A stretch of 64,000 bases of DNA from Acinetobacter equi. GTDB lineage: Bacteria > Pseudomonadota > Gammaproteobacteria > Pseudomonadales > Moraxellaceae. Position 1 is the stretch's first letter; each line of letters opens with the position of its first letter. Below are positions 53,077 to 62,584 of this stretch, piece after piece. The stretch covers positions 1,798,001-1,862,000 of the forward strand of contig NZ_CP012808.1 in NCBI RefSeq assembly GCF_001307195.1. The letters run 5' to 3'. The position numbers and the translations under genes are program-made. A model generated the notes under the pieces. The model made no database searches and was not told the origin of the DNA. It saw nothing but the letters and a program-made list of their open reading frames with translations.

Positions 53077-54378
53077 ATGAAAAATATAATAGCCATGACT
53101 ATGTGTTCATTAGTTCTATTAATAGGATGTAAATCTGAAAATAGAAATAACCAATTAAATGGGCGTCAGCCTGCTAATGTTTTACAAAATAGCCCCCCAA
53201 CACAAGTAATTAGTAACCAGCAAAGAGATGCTTTAGTAAATAATGAACAGATTACCTACAAGATTGAGAATCCTGTAGTTTCTGTCTCATCTTATGCAAA
53301 TATTAGTGATGATCTTGTACTTGCTCCTGTTAGCTCGGAAAGAACATTACTCACCTATAAAATGTCAGGTGTAAATGGAAAAGAAACAACAGCAACTACA
53401 TTAGTATTTGTACCAAAGGGTACTGTTCCAAAAGAAGGTTGGTCTACAGTTGTTTGGGCTCACGGAACTACAGGAGTTGCTGATAAATGTGCTCCTAGTA
53501 AACAGGGTTTAAAAGGGACTGAGGTTTTTATTGCAATGCTCTTGGCAGCTGGATACGTTGTTGTTGCTCCAGATTATGAAGGATTAGGTAGTCCTGGGAA
53601 TCATCCTTACTTAAATTTAAAAAGCGAAGCATATTCGATTACAGATGCAGTTGTAGCAACACATACCTATTTAACTAGGAATGGAGGAAAGCTTTCTAAA
53701 AAATGGTTGAGTATTGGGCATTCGCAGGGAGGTCATGCAGTTCTTGGTGCGGCTCAGTATGCATCACGAGCTAATCTAGATTATAAAGGTACAATTGCGA
53801 TTGCACCCGCATCTAATTTAGAGAAAATATTGATTGATAAGACAAAACTTGCTCAAGGTCAGCTGCCAGTAATGCAAATTCCTATTTATGCAAGTTTAGA
53901 TTCCTTCACTTCATTAATTGCAGCTGGAACACAGGGGCATCACAATACAATTTCATATGGTGAAATATTTAAATCACATCTAGCTGATGTTGCACCTATA
54001 GCAGAGCGAGAATGTGTGGCAGAAATAATGGCTGAGATGAGCTCTAAAATGACGCAACATGCTACACTTAATCTAAATTCTTTAGCTGGGTATGGGCGTT
54101 TACAAGATAACTTTTTCAAAAATTTAAAAATTAGGCAATTTATAGATAAAGATTTACAGCCTTTAACTGTGAAAGTGGATACGCCTATTATTTTGTATCA
54201 TGGTGGGGTAGACACAATTATTCCTATTGCAGCAACGGATTTACTTTATGCCAATGCTACAAAATTAGGAACAAGAGTAAGTTATAAAAAATCCATGATT
54301 TGGGATCATTTTACTGTATATACCAATAATCACTTAGTTTTCTTACAAGATGTAAAAACATTAATGCCAATTCAATAA
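53077..54378 (+). CDS. alpha/beta-hydrolase lipoprotein (secretory lipase-like)
   Basis: A 433-residue lipoprotein with lipobox LIGC (Cys18). The hydrolase core has an oxyanion loop WAHGTTG near 129-134, AAGYVVVAPDYEGLGSPGNHPY (about 155-175) and the nucleophile elbow GHSQGG (Ser about 214). The acid is probably Asp in YHGGVDTIIP (about 374) and the base His in WDHFTVYT (about 409). It resembles the LIP secretory lipase / feruloyl esterase-like group. It is divergent from the S8 lipoprotein protease, so both may be co-regulated surface hydrolases. A terminator follows. Confidence 0.82.
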   Translation: MKNIIAMTMCSLVLLIGCKSENRNNQLNGRQPANVLQNSPPTQVISNQQRDALVNNEQITYKIENPVVSVSSYANISDDLVLAPVSSERTLLTYKMSGVNGKETTATTLVFVPKGTVPKEGWSTVVWAHGTTGVADKCAPSKQGLKGTEVFIAMLLAAGYVVVAPDYEGLGSPGNHPYLNLKSEAYSITDAVVATHTYLTRNGGKLSKKWLSIGHSQGGHAVLGAAQYASRANLDYKGTIAIAPASNLEKILIDKTKLAQGQLPVMQIPIYASLDSFTSLIAAGTQGHHNTISYGEIFKSHLADVAPIAERECVAEIMAEMSSKMTQHATLNLNSLAGYGRLQDNFFKNLKIRQFIDKDLQPLTVKVDTPIILYHGGVDTIIPIAATDLLYANATKLGTRVSYKKSMIWDHFTVYTNNHLVFLQDVKTLMPIQ

Positions 54379-54394
54379 GTTGATTTTACTCAGG

Positions 54395-54428
54395 ATGCTC
54401 ATTTTTTTATAAACATGAGCATTTTTTA
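54395..54428 (+). terminator. terminator after lipoprotein hydrolase
   Basis: ATGCTCAT (54395-54402) pairs with ATGAGCAT (54415-54422), followed by TTTTTT. Confidence 0.82.
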
Positions 54429-54439
54429 TCGCAAACTGT

Positions 54440-54480
54440 GTAAAGTTTACGCTCAAAATAAGATAACTTCATGTTACAAT
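54440..54480 (+). promoter_or_regulatory. glyA promoter region with GTAAA-G-TTTAC palindrome
   Basis: TACAAT at 54475-54480 is a good -10; the -35 is weak (about 54452-54457). A perfect 11-base palindrome GTAAAGTTTAC at 54440-54450 sits just upstream and could be an operator. Confidence 0.45.
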
Positions 54481-54532
54481 ACGCGCCAATCTTAGCACGG
54501 CTTAAAAGCCCTAAATTTATAGGACCTCGCTA

Positions 54533-55786
54533 ATGTTTGCCAACATCTCTATTGCTGAATTTGACCCAGAATTAGCTCAAGCAATTTCAAATGAAGATGC
54601 TCGTCAAGAAGCTCATATTGAGTTAATTGCTTCAGAAAACTACTGTTCTCCAGCAGTTATGGAAGCTCAAGGATCAAAACTCACTAACAAATATGCGGAA
54701 GGCTATCCAGGCAAACGCTACTATGGCGGTTGTGAATATGTTGATATTATTGAACAAGTCGCAATTGACCGTGCTAAAGAACTCTTTGGCGCAGATTATG
54801 CAAACGTTCAGCCACACGCTGGTTCACAAGCAAACTCAGCAGTTTACTTAGCTTTACTTAATCCAGGCGATACTGTTCTTGGAATGAGCTTAGCACATGG
54901 TGGTCATTTGACTCATGGTGCTAAAGTAAGTTTCTCTGGTAAAACATATAATGCGATTCAATACGGTTTAAATCCTGAAACAGGTGAAATCGATTATGAA
55001 GAAGTTGAGCGTTTAGCGATTGAACATAAGCCACGTATGATTGTTGCTGGTTTTTCTGCTTATAGTCAAATTGTTGATTGGCAACGTTTCCGTGAAATTG
55101 CGGATAAAGTTGGCGCTTACTTATTTGTAGATATGGCTCACGTTGCTGGTCTTGTTGCTGCTGGTGTTTACCCAAGTCCAGTTCAAATTGCTGACGTAAC
55201 AACAACGACTACTCATAAAACACTTCGTGGACCACGTTCTGGTTTAATCCTTGCAAAAGCAAACGAAGAAATTGAGAAAAAATTACAGTCAGCTGTATTC
55301 CCTGGTAACCAAGGTGGTCCTTTAGTTCACGCTGTTGCTGCTAAAGCAATTTGCTTTAAAGAAGCAATGGCTCCAGAATATAAAGAATATCAGCAACAAG
55401 TTGTTAAGAACGCTCAAGCAATGGCTGAAGTTCTTATTGCTCGTGGTTATGATATTGTTTCTGGCGGTACAAAAAACCATTTATTCTTATTATCTTTAAT
55501 TAAACAAGATATTACGGGTAAAGAAGCTGATGCATGGTTAGGTGCTGCTCACATTACTGTAAACAAAAATTCTGTTCCAAATGATCCACGCTCTCCATTT
55601 GTAACTTCTGGTATCCGTATTGGTACACCAGCAGTAACAACACGTGGTTTTGGTGAAGCAGAAGTTCGTGAACTTGCAGGCTGGATCGCAGATATTCTAG
55701 ATGCAAAAGGTGATGAAGCTGTTATTAATACTGTTAAGGCAAAAGTTGAAGCGGTATGTGCTAAATTCCCAGTTTATGCAAAATAA
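54533..55786 (+). CDS. glyA: serine hydroxymethyltransferase
   Basis: A 417-residue PLP enzyme that converts serine and tetrahydrofolate to glycine and methylene-THF, the main source of one-carbon units. The PLP lysine is Lys229 in [14 protein letters not shown], the same number as in E. coli. The early [33 protein letters not shown] block is a family hallmark. It has full length and a clear promoter. It is monocistronic with a strong terminator. Confidence 0.98.
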   Translation: MFANISIAEFDPELAQAISNEDARQEAHIELIASENYCSPAVMEAQGSKLTNKYAEGYPGKRYYGGCEYVDIIEQVAIDRAKELFGADYANVQPHAGSQANSAVYLALLNPGDTVLGMSLAHGGHLTHGAKVSFSGKTYNAIQYGLNPETGEIDYEEVERLAIEHKPRMIVAGFSAYSQIVDWQRFREIADKVGAYLFVDMAHVAGLVAAGVYPSPVQIADVTTTTTHKTLRGPRSGLILAKANEEIEKKLQSAVFPGNQGGPLVHAVAAKAICFKEAMAPEYKEYQQQVVKNAQAMAEVLIARGYDIVSGGTKNHLFLLSLIKQDITGKEADAWLGAAHITVNKNSVPNDPRSPFVTSGIRIGTPAVTTRGFGEAEVRELAGWIADILDAKGDEAVINTVKAKVEAVCAKFPVYAK

Positions 55787-55803
55787 ATAAACTCTGATTG
55801 AGA

Positions 55804-55831
55804 AAGCCTCCTCTCAAGGAGGCTTTTTTTA
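55804..55831 (+). terminator. terminator after glyA
   Basis: AAGCCTCCT (55804-55812) pairs with AGGAGGCTT (55817-55825), followed by T-run. Confidence 0.92.
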
Positions 55832-55946
55832 TACTGTGAAATGTTTAAATATTCATGTACATTTACAAGATAATTTAATTTAAAACACGAAGTTAAAAGT
55901 TGAATAATAATTCAATGAGCATACTCATAAATTAAGGATTTTCTGT

Positions 55947-56351
55947 ATGACTAAACCAAATATTATTGTTTCAGAACAAGACTTGAATCGTTTAGAGACA
56001 ATGCTTGAACATCAAAAGGTATTAACAGATACCATGAAGCACCTAGAAGATGAGTTGGCACGTGCGGATGTTGTTGGAGCAAAAGATGTTCCATCGAATG
56101 TTGTGACGATGAATGCAAAAGTTGAAATTACCATTGCACCATCAACTGAATCTACTGAGGTGACATTGGTTTATCCTCATGATTTTACAGGTGATAAAGG
56201 ACAGGTCAATATTTTAGCTCCAGTTGGTGCTGCAATTCTAGGGTTGGCAGAGGGTCAAGATATTGAATGGCCACAACCAGATGGTCATATCATGAAGGTT
56301 CGCATTGAAAAAGTAATTTATCAGCCAGAGCGTGAGGGAAATTACTTATAA
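55947..56351 (+). CDS. rnk: nucleoside diphosphate kinase regulator Rnk
   Basis: A 134-residue GreA/GreB-like protein. It has a short N-terminal coiled coil (about 8-42) and a C-terminal FKBP-like domain with VTLVYPHDFTGDKGQVNILAPVGAAILGLAEGQDIEWPQPDG, the Rnk pattern. Rnk binds RNA polymerase and affects nucleotide pools; its coiled coil is shorter than in Gre factors and lacks the acidic tip that induces cleavage. It is monocistronic with a terminator. Confidence 0.88.
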   Translation: MTKPNIIVSEQDLNRLETMLEHQKVLTDTMKHLEDELARADVVGAKDVPSNVVTMNAKVEITIAPSTESTEVTLVYPHDFTGDKGQVNILAPVGAAILGLAEGQDIEWPQPDGHIMKVRIEKVIYQPEREGNYL

Positions 56352-56394
56352 AAGTCTTATTTATATAGGTATTTTTAGAGTATGTAATATAAAG

Positions 56395-56419
56395 GAAGTC
56401 CTGACGAGGGCTTCTTTTT
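56395..56419 (+). terminator. terminator after rnk
   Basis: GAAGTCCT (56395-56402) pairs with AGGGCTTC (56407-56414), with one G-T pair, followed by TTTTTA. Confidence 0.8.
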
Positions 56420-56564
56420 ATAAAAATAAAATTGATAATATTGGGTATAAGATTACATCAGTTCTAAAGTTATTATTCAAAATAATGATATCGTTTCAAA
56501 AAGCTACTCGAACATGATGATAAAATACGTAATATAAGAATGATTCTATTGGATTATTTAAGAT

Positions 56565-57350
56565 ATGCCACAAATGATTGTTTTGATACCAATTAAAGAT
56601 ATTATGCTTGATCGCGAAAAAATATTAGTGATTCAGCGTGATGATTTATTGTTAGTATTAAATGATCAATATCATTTGAATCATTATGCAGATCATATTG
56701 TTCAGGCTCAAGCACAGCGTTTGAGTGGAGTAGATCCTTATCTAACTAATCAACTTAGTCAAACAATTGAGCAATTAATACAAGTTTTATCTGATTCAAA
56801 AAAATATCTAAAAGTTAGGAAGTTTAATGCACTTCAAAAATGGTTGGGTATTGATATTGAATATGGAGCAGGTCAAATTGAGTATTATAAAAAGCTAGAA
56901 TTTTTATTGGCAAAAGCGAATCAACTGAGTCAAAAATTACAAATAGAAATAGAGAAATCAAGAAAAAGAATTGAGGAAATACATTTATATCGTGATGAAA
57001 TGGCTCATTATATTAGTGCTGCTGAAAGTTTTTTAAATGAATATCCAAAATTTGTTAAAGATATTCATCCATTAGATAATTTTAGTGAGCGACTATCTAA
57101 AAAAATAATGAGTTTGATGACTTTACAGGCAAATAATGATATTGCTATTACTCAAATGCAACTGTCAGAACAAATAGCATTTACTTTATTAGACCGTTTT
57201 AATGAAGCACAGCAAATTCTTATTCCAGCATGGCAATACTATGTAAAGCAAAGTCATCAGAGTGTATCAAAAACTGATTTAGAAAAATTAGATCATACTC
57301 GTCAAGATTTAATTTCGACTTTGAAAAAGTCTTTAGAAAAAATAACATAA
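56565..57350 (+). CDS. coiled-coil protein of the TelA operon (short TelA-like)
   Basis: A 261-residue, mostly helical protein with no membrane segment, first gene of a three-gene operon (next start 19 bases on). Parts echo the TelA protein that follows: paired helices, SERLSKKIMSLMTLQANNDIAITQMQLSEQIAFTLLDRFNEAQQILIPAWQYYV matches the TelA stretch with an Ile-Pro-Ala-Trp (IPAW) motif near residue 227, and a closing helix. It may be a shortened TelA paralogue acting as a partner. No enzymatic motif is seen. Confidence 0.7.
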   Translation: MPQMIVLIPIKDIMLDREKILVIQRDDLLLVLNDQYHLNHYADHIVQAQAQRLSGVDPYLTNQLSQTIEQLIQVLSDSKKYLKVRKFNALQKWLGIDIEYGAGQIEYYKKLEFLLAKANQLSQKLQIEIEKSRKRIEEIHLYRDEMAHYISAAESFLNEYPKFVKDIHPLDNFSERLSKKIMSLMTLQANNDIAITQMQLSEQIAFTLLDRFNEAQQILIPAWQYYVKQSHQSVSKTDLEKLDHTRQDLISTLKKSLEKIT

Positions 57351-57369
57351 TTCATCATAAAGGTAGCAT

Positions 57370-58497
57370 ATGGTTAATACTGAAAAGTACGATATTGTGG
57401 CAACTGAATTTTCAGTTGAACAAAGTAAAGAAAAATTTAATCAACTCAATTTAAAAGAAATTGGGCTAAATGAACATGATTTTGAAAAAGTTATGGCTGC
57501 TCGTAAAGATTTACAGGATTTAAATTATCATGCAATTGCAGAGTATGGAAAAAACATTGCTCAACAAACGGCAACATATACTGATGAATTGTTAGGGCTT
57601 GTTCAAAATAAAGATTTAGAAGAAACAGGACAAAAACTGAATGAAGTGGTACAAGTTGCGCAACAGTTAAATACGTCAAGTATTTTAAATCAGAAAAAAA
57701 ATTCGAGCTTTTTAGGTAAAATAATGAATAAAATCAAAGGTGCTAAAAACAACTTTGATATGGCATTTAATACAACAAAAGAACAATTAGATGTTCTAGT
57801 GAAAGAAATTGAAACCTCTCAGTCGGGATTAAAAGCTCGAGTAGAAACATTAGATAAAATGTTTATTGGGGTGGAAAATGAATATAAAGAGCTTGGTATT
57901 TATATTGCAGCAGGGAAAATTAAGCAGCAAGAGATTCAAGCTGAAATTAGTCAACTGACAGCACTAGAACAAGACCAAACAATTGTTCAAAAAATTTATG
58001 ATTTAAATCATTTGGCAAATAATTTGGAAAAAAGAGTAAGTGATTTTCAAATTTTACAGCATTCAGCAATGCAATCATTACCAATGATTCGTATTATTCA
58101 ATCAAATAATTTAATGCTGGTAGATAAGTTTTATGCCATTAAAAATATTACTATTCCAGCATGGAAAAACCAAATTAGTTTAGCTATCTCGTTAAATGAG
58201 CAGAAAAATAGCGTGCAACTTGCGAATAATATCGATGATGCAACCAATGAAATTTTACGTCGAAATGCAGATTTACTACACCAAAACTCTGTAGATACAG
58301 CACGTGCGAATCAGCGTTCAGTGATTGATATTGAAACTTTAGAGCATGTACAAAATACGTTAATCAATACAGTAAATGATGTGATTCAAATTCAAAAAGA
58401 AGGTATGCAAAAGCGTTTTGAGGCAACAGAACGTCTAAAAACTTTACAGAATAATTTGAATCAATTAATCATTGAGTCAAATGTTAAAAAATCTTAA
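57370..58497 (+). CDS. TelA-family toxic anion resistance protein
   Basis: A 375-residue helical protein of the TelA family (PF05816), named for tellurite resistance but found in many stress loci with unclear function. Typical are long amphipathic helices with VETLDKMFIGVENEYKELGIYIAAGKIK near 158-185 and SAMQSLPMIRIIQSNNLMLVDKFYAIKNITIPAWKNQISLAI near 232-275. It lies between the short TelA-like gene and a membrane protein gene, with 19-20 base gaps. A membrane-stress role is likely but not shown. Confidence 0.87.
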   Translation: MVNTEKYDIVATEFSVEQSKEKFNQLNLKEIGLNEHDFEKVMAARKDLQDLNYHAIAEYGKNIAQQTATYTDELLGLVQNKDLEETGQKLNEVVQVAQQLNTSSILNQKKNSSFLGKIMNKIKGAKNNFDMAFNTTKEQLDVLVKEIETSQSGLKARVETLDKMFIGVENEYKELGIYIAAGKIKQQEIQAEISQLTALEQDQTIVQKIYDLNHLANNLEKRVSDFQILQHSAMQSLPMIRIIQSNNLMLVDKFYAIKNITIPAWKNQISLAISLNEQKNSVQLANNIDDATNEILRRNADLLHQNSVDTARANQRSVIDIETLEHVQNTLINTVNDVIQIQKEGMQKRFEATERLKTLQNNLNQLIIESNVKKS

Positions 58498-58517
58498 GTG
58501 AAATTAAGGAGCTATCA

Positions 58518-59432
58518 TTGTCGCTAGAAAAATATGCAATTGATCCAATCAAAATTGAAAGTGGTATTGTTCAAATAAAAAAACGGACTCAACGACTCGA
58601 TATTTATATGATTTGTACGGGTACTATTTTTTTAGCTTCAATGGTTGCTTTATTTTTACAGCAAGATTTTGTTTATGGATTCTTTGGTTTAACAATAGAG
58701 CTAAAACAACTTCATATTCCTGTTAGTGCAGATGGTAATTTAGCAAATTTACATGCACAACCAGACTATTTTATGAATTTATTATCTTGGTTTGGTTGGT
58801 TTATTCTTAAGTTATTTGTTTCATTTATTGGCTCTTTTTTTATTATACGTTTTATAAAAAGATTCCAGTTTTTTGCACGTCGTTTTAAATCTTTTATCTT
58901 AAAATTTGTTGCATGGTTAATTGCATTTATTTTGCTGTGGTCAGTGCTTACTTATATTCAATATGAGCGTAAAGATAAAGACCTTCAAGCATATGCAAAA
59001 GTAATCGCTTATGACCAAGATTTACAACAAAGTGAATTAGCACAATATTTAAAAACAACAACTTTGGATTCTACTGTTCAGGCTTACTTACTCGCTCAAG
59101 TAGCTTTATTACATCAACCTGTAGATAAAGATGCTGCTATTCCATATATTTTAGATTTGATTAATTCAGAAAAAAATAATTCTGAATTTTTTCAGTATGG
59201 ATTTAAACCAGAACAATTGTGGACTATGCAATATCAGACCTATGGTAAAGCCTTAACTCCAATGGCAGAAACTGTGGAAAAACAAGTGTTACAAGCCAAT
59301 CGCATAAGTAAATTGGTACAGTATTTTATCATTGTTATTGGCATTTTTTCTGTGGGATTAACCATTTTAATATTTTTATTATCATGGAATTTAAAGAAAC
59401 GGATAGGTAGAATAGAGAAAAATTTATTTTAA
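58518..59432 (+). CDS. multi-pass membrane protein of the TelA operon
   Basis: A 304-residue protein starting with TTG at 58518; there is no nearby ATG in frame, and AAGGAG lies seven bases before it. It has membrane segments at about 31-48, 87-110, 128-147 and 266-291, with a soluble helical domain at about 150-262 (LTYIQYERKDKDLQAYAKVIAYDQDLQQSEL). No family is recognised. Co-transcription with the two TelA-type genes suggests it anchors them at the inner membrane. Confidence 0.75.
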   Translation: MSLEKYAIDPIKIESGIVQIKKRTQRLDIYMICTGTIFLASMVALFLQQDFVYGFFGLTIELKQLHIPVSADGNLANLHAQPDYFMNLLSWFGWFILKLFVSFIGSFFIIRFIKRFQFFARRFKSFILKFVAWLIAFILLWSVLTYIQYERKDKDLQAYAKVIAYDQDLQQSELAQYLKTTTLDSTVQAYLLAQVALLHQPVDKDAAIPYILDLINSEKNNSEFFQYGFKPEQLWTMQYQTYGKALTPMAETVEKQVLQANRISKLVQYFIIVIGIFSVGLTILIFLLSWNLKKRIGRIEKNLF

Positions 59433-59552
59433 ATGAGAAGTTTTATTTAAAAAACCGATTGTAAGTATAAAAACAAACTGTTTTACCTGTGTTTATAAAT
59501 TGCTTAACATAGCATCATTCAATAAATACTTACTCCTTTGGAGATGTTAGCA

Positions 59553-61118
59553 ATGTTAGATCAAAATACTTCAGCTCAATTAAAAGCTCTTTTAGAACGC
59601 CTTGAAGGTCCTATCGAATTAGTTGCAACTTTAGATGCATCAGACAAATCTACAAAAATTAAAGAACTTGTAGAAGAAATTGCTGCACTTTCAAATTTAG
59701 TAACTGCTCGTTTTGATGGTAAAAATAAACGTGCACCAAGCTTTGGTGTTGCAAAAGCAGGTGAAGAACCACGTGTATTCTTTGCAGGCTTACCAATGGG
59801 GCATGAATTTACATCTTTGATCTTAGCATTGTTACAAACTTCTGGTTATGCACCTAAAGTATCTGATGAAGTATTAGCTTCTATCAAAGGCTTAGGCATT
59901 AAATCTGATTTTGATGTATTTGTATCTTTAAGCTGCCATAACTGTCCAGATGTTGTACAAGCATTAAACTTAATTGCAATTTATAACCCTGGTACAACTG
60001 CAACTATGATTGATGGTGCATTCTTCCAAGATGAAGTTGAAGAACGCAAAATCATGGCTGTACCAATGGTATTCCAAGACAATGAACACATTGGTCAAGG
60101 TCGTATGACTTTGGAAGAGATTGTTGCAAAATTAGATACTAATTCTGCTGCTAAAGATGCTGAAAAGTTAAATGCAAAAGAAGCATTTGATGTACTTGTG
60201 ATTGGTGGTGGACCTGCAGGGAATACTTCTGCAATCTATGCTGCACGTAAAGGTATCCGTACAGGTATCGTTGCTGAGCGCATGGGTGGTCAAGTTATGG
60301 ATACTATGGATATCGAAAACTTCACATCGGTGCAGAAGACTCAAGGTCCTAAATTTGCTGCTGAAATGGAAGCACACGTACGTGAATACGGCGTAGATAT
60401 CATGAACTTACAACGTGTATCTGATATTAAGGGTGCAGATCAAACAGCAAATGGTTTGGTAGAAGTAACTTTAGAAAATGGTGCGAAACTAGAATCTAAG
60501 ACAGTTATTCTTTCAACTGGTGCTCGTTGGAGAGAAATGAATGTTCCTGGTGAGCAAGAATACCGTACACGTGGTGTTGCATACTGCCCACACTGTGATG
60601 GTCCATTGTTCAAAGGTAAACGTGTTGCTGTAATTGGTGGTGGTAACTCTGGTGTTGAAGCTGCAATTGACCTTGCTGGTATTGTTGAGCATGTAACATT
60701 GGTTGAGTTTGATACTAAATTACGTGCTGACCAAGTTCTTCAAGATAAATTGAATAGCTTACCAAACACAACTGTAATCAAAAATGCATTATCTACAGAA
60801 GTGGTTGGTGATGGTTCACAAGTAACAGCACTTAAATATAAAGATCGTGCAACTGATGAAATTAAATCAATTGAACTTGCTGGTATCTTTGTCCAAATTG
60901 GTTTGTTACCAAACACTGATTTCTTAAAAGAAACAGCAGTTGAGCTTTCAAACCGTGGTGAGATTGTAATCAATGAACGTAATGAAACAAATGTAAAAGG
61001 TGTATTTGCAGCAGGTGACTGTACAACAGTTCCTTATAAACAAATCATCATTGCAACAGGTGAAGGCGCTAAAGCATCACTTTCAGCATTTGATTACATT
61101 ATCCGTTCAGGTCAATAA
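59553..61118 (+). CDS. ahpF: alkyl hydroperoxide reductase subunit F
   Basis: A 521-residue flavoprotein that passes electrons from NADH to the peroxiredoxin AhpC. The N-terminal double-thioredoxin domain has Cys128-His-Asn-Cys131. The C-terminal thioredoxin-reductase-like part has the FAD motif VIGGGPAG, the redox pair Cys345-Pro-His-Cys348 (same numbers as E. coli) and [16 protein letters not shown] at the end. The ATG at 59553 has GGAG nine bases before; a TTG at 59538 is in frame but not favoured. ahpC is not adjacent in this window. Two terminators follow before lipA. Confidence 0.96.
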   Translation: MLDQNTSAQLKALLERLEGPIELVATLDASDKSTKIKELVEEIAALSNLVTARFDGKNKRAPSFGVAKAGEEPRVFFAGLPMGHEFTSLILALLQTSGYAPKVSDEVLASIKGLGIKSDFDVFVSLSCHNCPDVVQALNLIAIYNPGTTATMIDGAFFQDEVEERKIMAVPMVFQDNEHIGQGRMTLEEIVAKLDTNSAAKDAEKLNAKEAFDVLVIGGGPAGNTSAIYAARKGIRTGIVAERMGGQVMDTMDIENFTSVQKTQGPKFAAEMEAHVREYGVDIMNLQRVSDIKGADQTANGLVEVTLENGAKLESKTVILSTGARWREMNVPGEQEYRTRGVAYCPHCDGPLFKGKRVAVIGGGNSGVEAAIDLAGIVEHVTLVEFDTKLRADQVLQDKLNSLPNTTVIKNALSTEVVGDGSQVTALKYKDRATDEIKSIELAGIFVQIGLLPNTDFLKETAVELSNRGEIVINERNETNVKGVFAAGDCTTVPYKQIIIATGEGAKASLSAFDYIIRSGQ

Positions 61119-61175
61119 TCTATAGGGGCTACAGATTATGTAGTCCTTGGTATTTTTAAAAATTTACGTTTTATA

Positions 61176-61209
61176 GGAGTTTGGGTGCTAACCCCAAGCT
61201 CCTTTTTTG
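61176..61209 (+). terminator. terminator after ahpF
   Basis: GGAGTTTGGG (61176-61185) pairs with CCCAAGCTCC (61193-61202, one G-T), followed by six T. Confidence 0.82.
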
Positions 61210-61315
61210 TTTTTGCATAATTTTAAATGTCTTATGGAGATATTCTTTTTCTCTTGGCTATGTTGTTTGATCTATCCTAAATTATAAAATTTTCAAATTG
61301 ATGTTTAGAAGTAAT

Positions 61316-61344
61316 AAAAAGCCCTCTATTTAGAGGGCTTTTTA
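61316..61344. terminator. bidirectional terminator at lipA end
   Basis: AAAAGCCCTCTA (61317-61328) and TAGAGGGCTTTT (61331-61342) form a perfect stem with flanking A and T runs, serving lipA on the minus strand. Confidence 0.88.
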
Positions 61345-61359
61345 TTTTAAATATTCAAA

Positions 61360-62373
61360 TTAAGCTTCAATCGTTTGAACCGCAATTTTTTTAGCCGGAT
61401 CAGTTTTACGGCGTACTGCTGGTACAGGTTCACCATAGTATTGACGATCAGCAAAGTAACTTGAACGTACCATTGGTGCAGCCCAAATGTTACGGAAACC
61501 AAGCTTTTGACCATGTGCTGTATAACGCTCAAATTCTTCAGGAGATACAAAGCGGTCAATTGGTGCATGTTCTTTAGAAGGTTGTAAGTATTGACCAATC
61601 GTTACATAGTCAACACCATGTGCATGCAGATCATCAAGTAATGAAATCACTTCTTCTTCAGTTTCACCAATACCAACCATTAAGCCACATTTTGTTGGCA
61701 CATCTGGGCAGTATTCTTTAAACATTTTTAACAAGTTTAAAGAGTGTTGGTAATCAGAACCTGGACGCATTGCTTTGTATAAACGTGGCACTGTTTCAAT
61801 ATTATGGTTGAATACATCTGGAGGGCATTCAGTCATAATACGAAGTGCGATATCCATACGACCACGGAAGTCAGGCACTAAAATTTCTAATAATGTTTTA
61901 GGGCTGAGTTCACGTGCTTCTTTAATGCAGTCAACAAAATGCTGTGCACCACCATCTGCTAAATCATCACGGTCAACAGAAGTGATTACTGCATACTTTA
62001 AGTTTAGATTTGCAATGGTTTCAGCCATATGGCGAGGTTCATCTGGATCTAATGCATTTGGACGACCATGTGCAACATCACAGAAAGGACAACGGCGTGT
62101 ACAGATATCACCCATAATCATGAAGGTTGCTGTACCACCACCAAAGCATTCTGGGAGGTTAGGACAAGCTGCTTCTTCACAAACAGTATGAAGTTTTTGT
62201 GCACGTAGGGTTGTTTTAATACGTTGCACTTCTTCCGGTGCAGACATTTTCACGCGAATCCAATCTGGCTTGCGTGGTGTTTCAACCGTAGGAACAACTT
62301 TTACAGGAATACGAGCGACTTTTTCTGCGCCACGAAGTTTAACGCCCTGTTCAGGTTTACGGTTTTCTGACAT
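61360..62373 (-). CDS. lipA: lipoyl synthase
   Basis: A 337-residue radical SAM enzyme that inserts two sulfurs into octanoyl groups on E2 and GcvH proteins. The auxiliary cluster cysteines are Cys65, Cys70 and Cys76, and the radical SAM cluster is Cys91-x3-Cys95-x2-Cys98 (CTRRCPFC). The C-terminal RSSY motif is present ([12 protein letters not shown]). The frame extends to 62409, but the ATG at 62373 has GGAAAAG before it and gives the usual family start. lipB is not in the window. Confidence 0.96.
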   Translation of the reverse strand: MSENRKPEQGVKLRGAEKVARIPVKVVPTVETPRKPDWIRVKMSAPEEVQRIKTTLRAQKLHTVCEEAACPNLPECFGGGTATFMIMGDICTRRCPFCDVAHGRPNALDPDEPRHMAETIANLNLKYAVITSVDRDDLADGGAQHFVDCIKEARELSPKTLLEILVPDFRGRMDIALRIMTECPPDVFNHNIETVPRLYKAMRPGSDYQHSLNLLKMFKEYCPDVPTKCGLMVGIGETEEEVISLLDDLHAHGVDYVTIGQYLQPSKEHAPIDRFVSPEEFERYTAHGQKLGFRNIWAAPMVRSSYFADRQYYGEPVPAVRRKTDPAKKIAVQTIEA

Positions 62374-62584
62374 ATTTAACTTTTCCACTGTTTTGACGGG
62401 GGAGTACATAGATATATTCTAATAGATATTATAACTGAGAACGCGAAAAATTGGGAAAATAAGAGTATTCATATAAAAAATGTGGATATCACCTAATATA
62501 TACTAGGTAAATACAGCAAATTAGTATGATTTGAGTCATAATATAACTAAGGCAGATGATTGAAATAAAATTGAGGAGCGTTGA

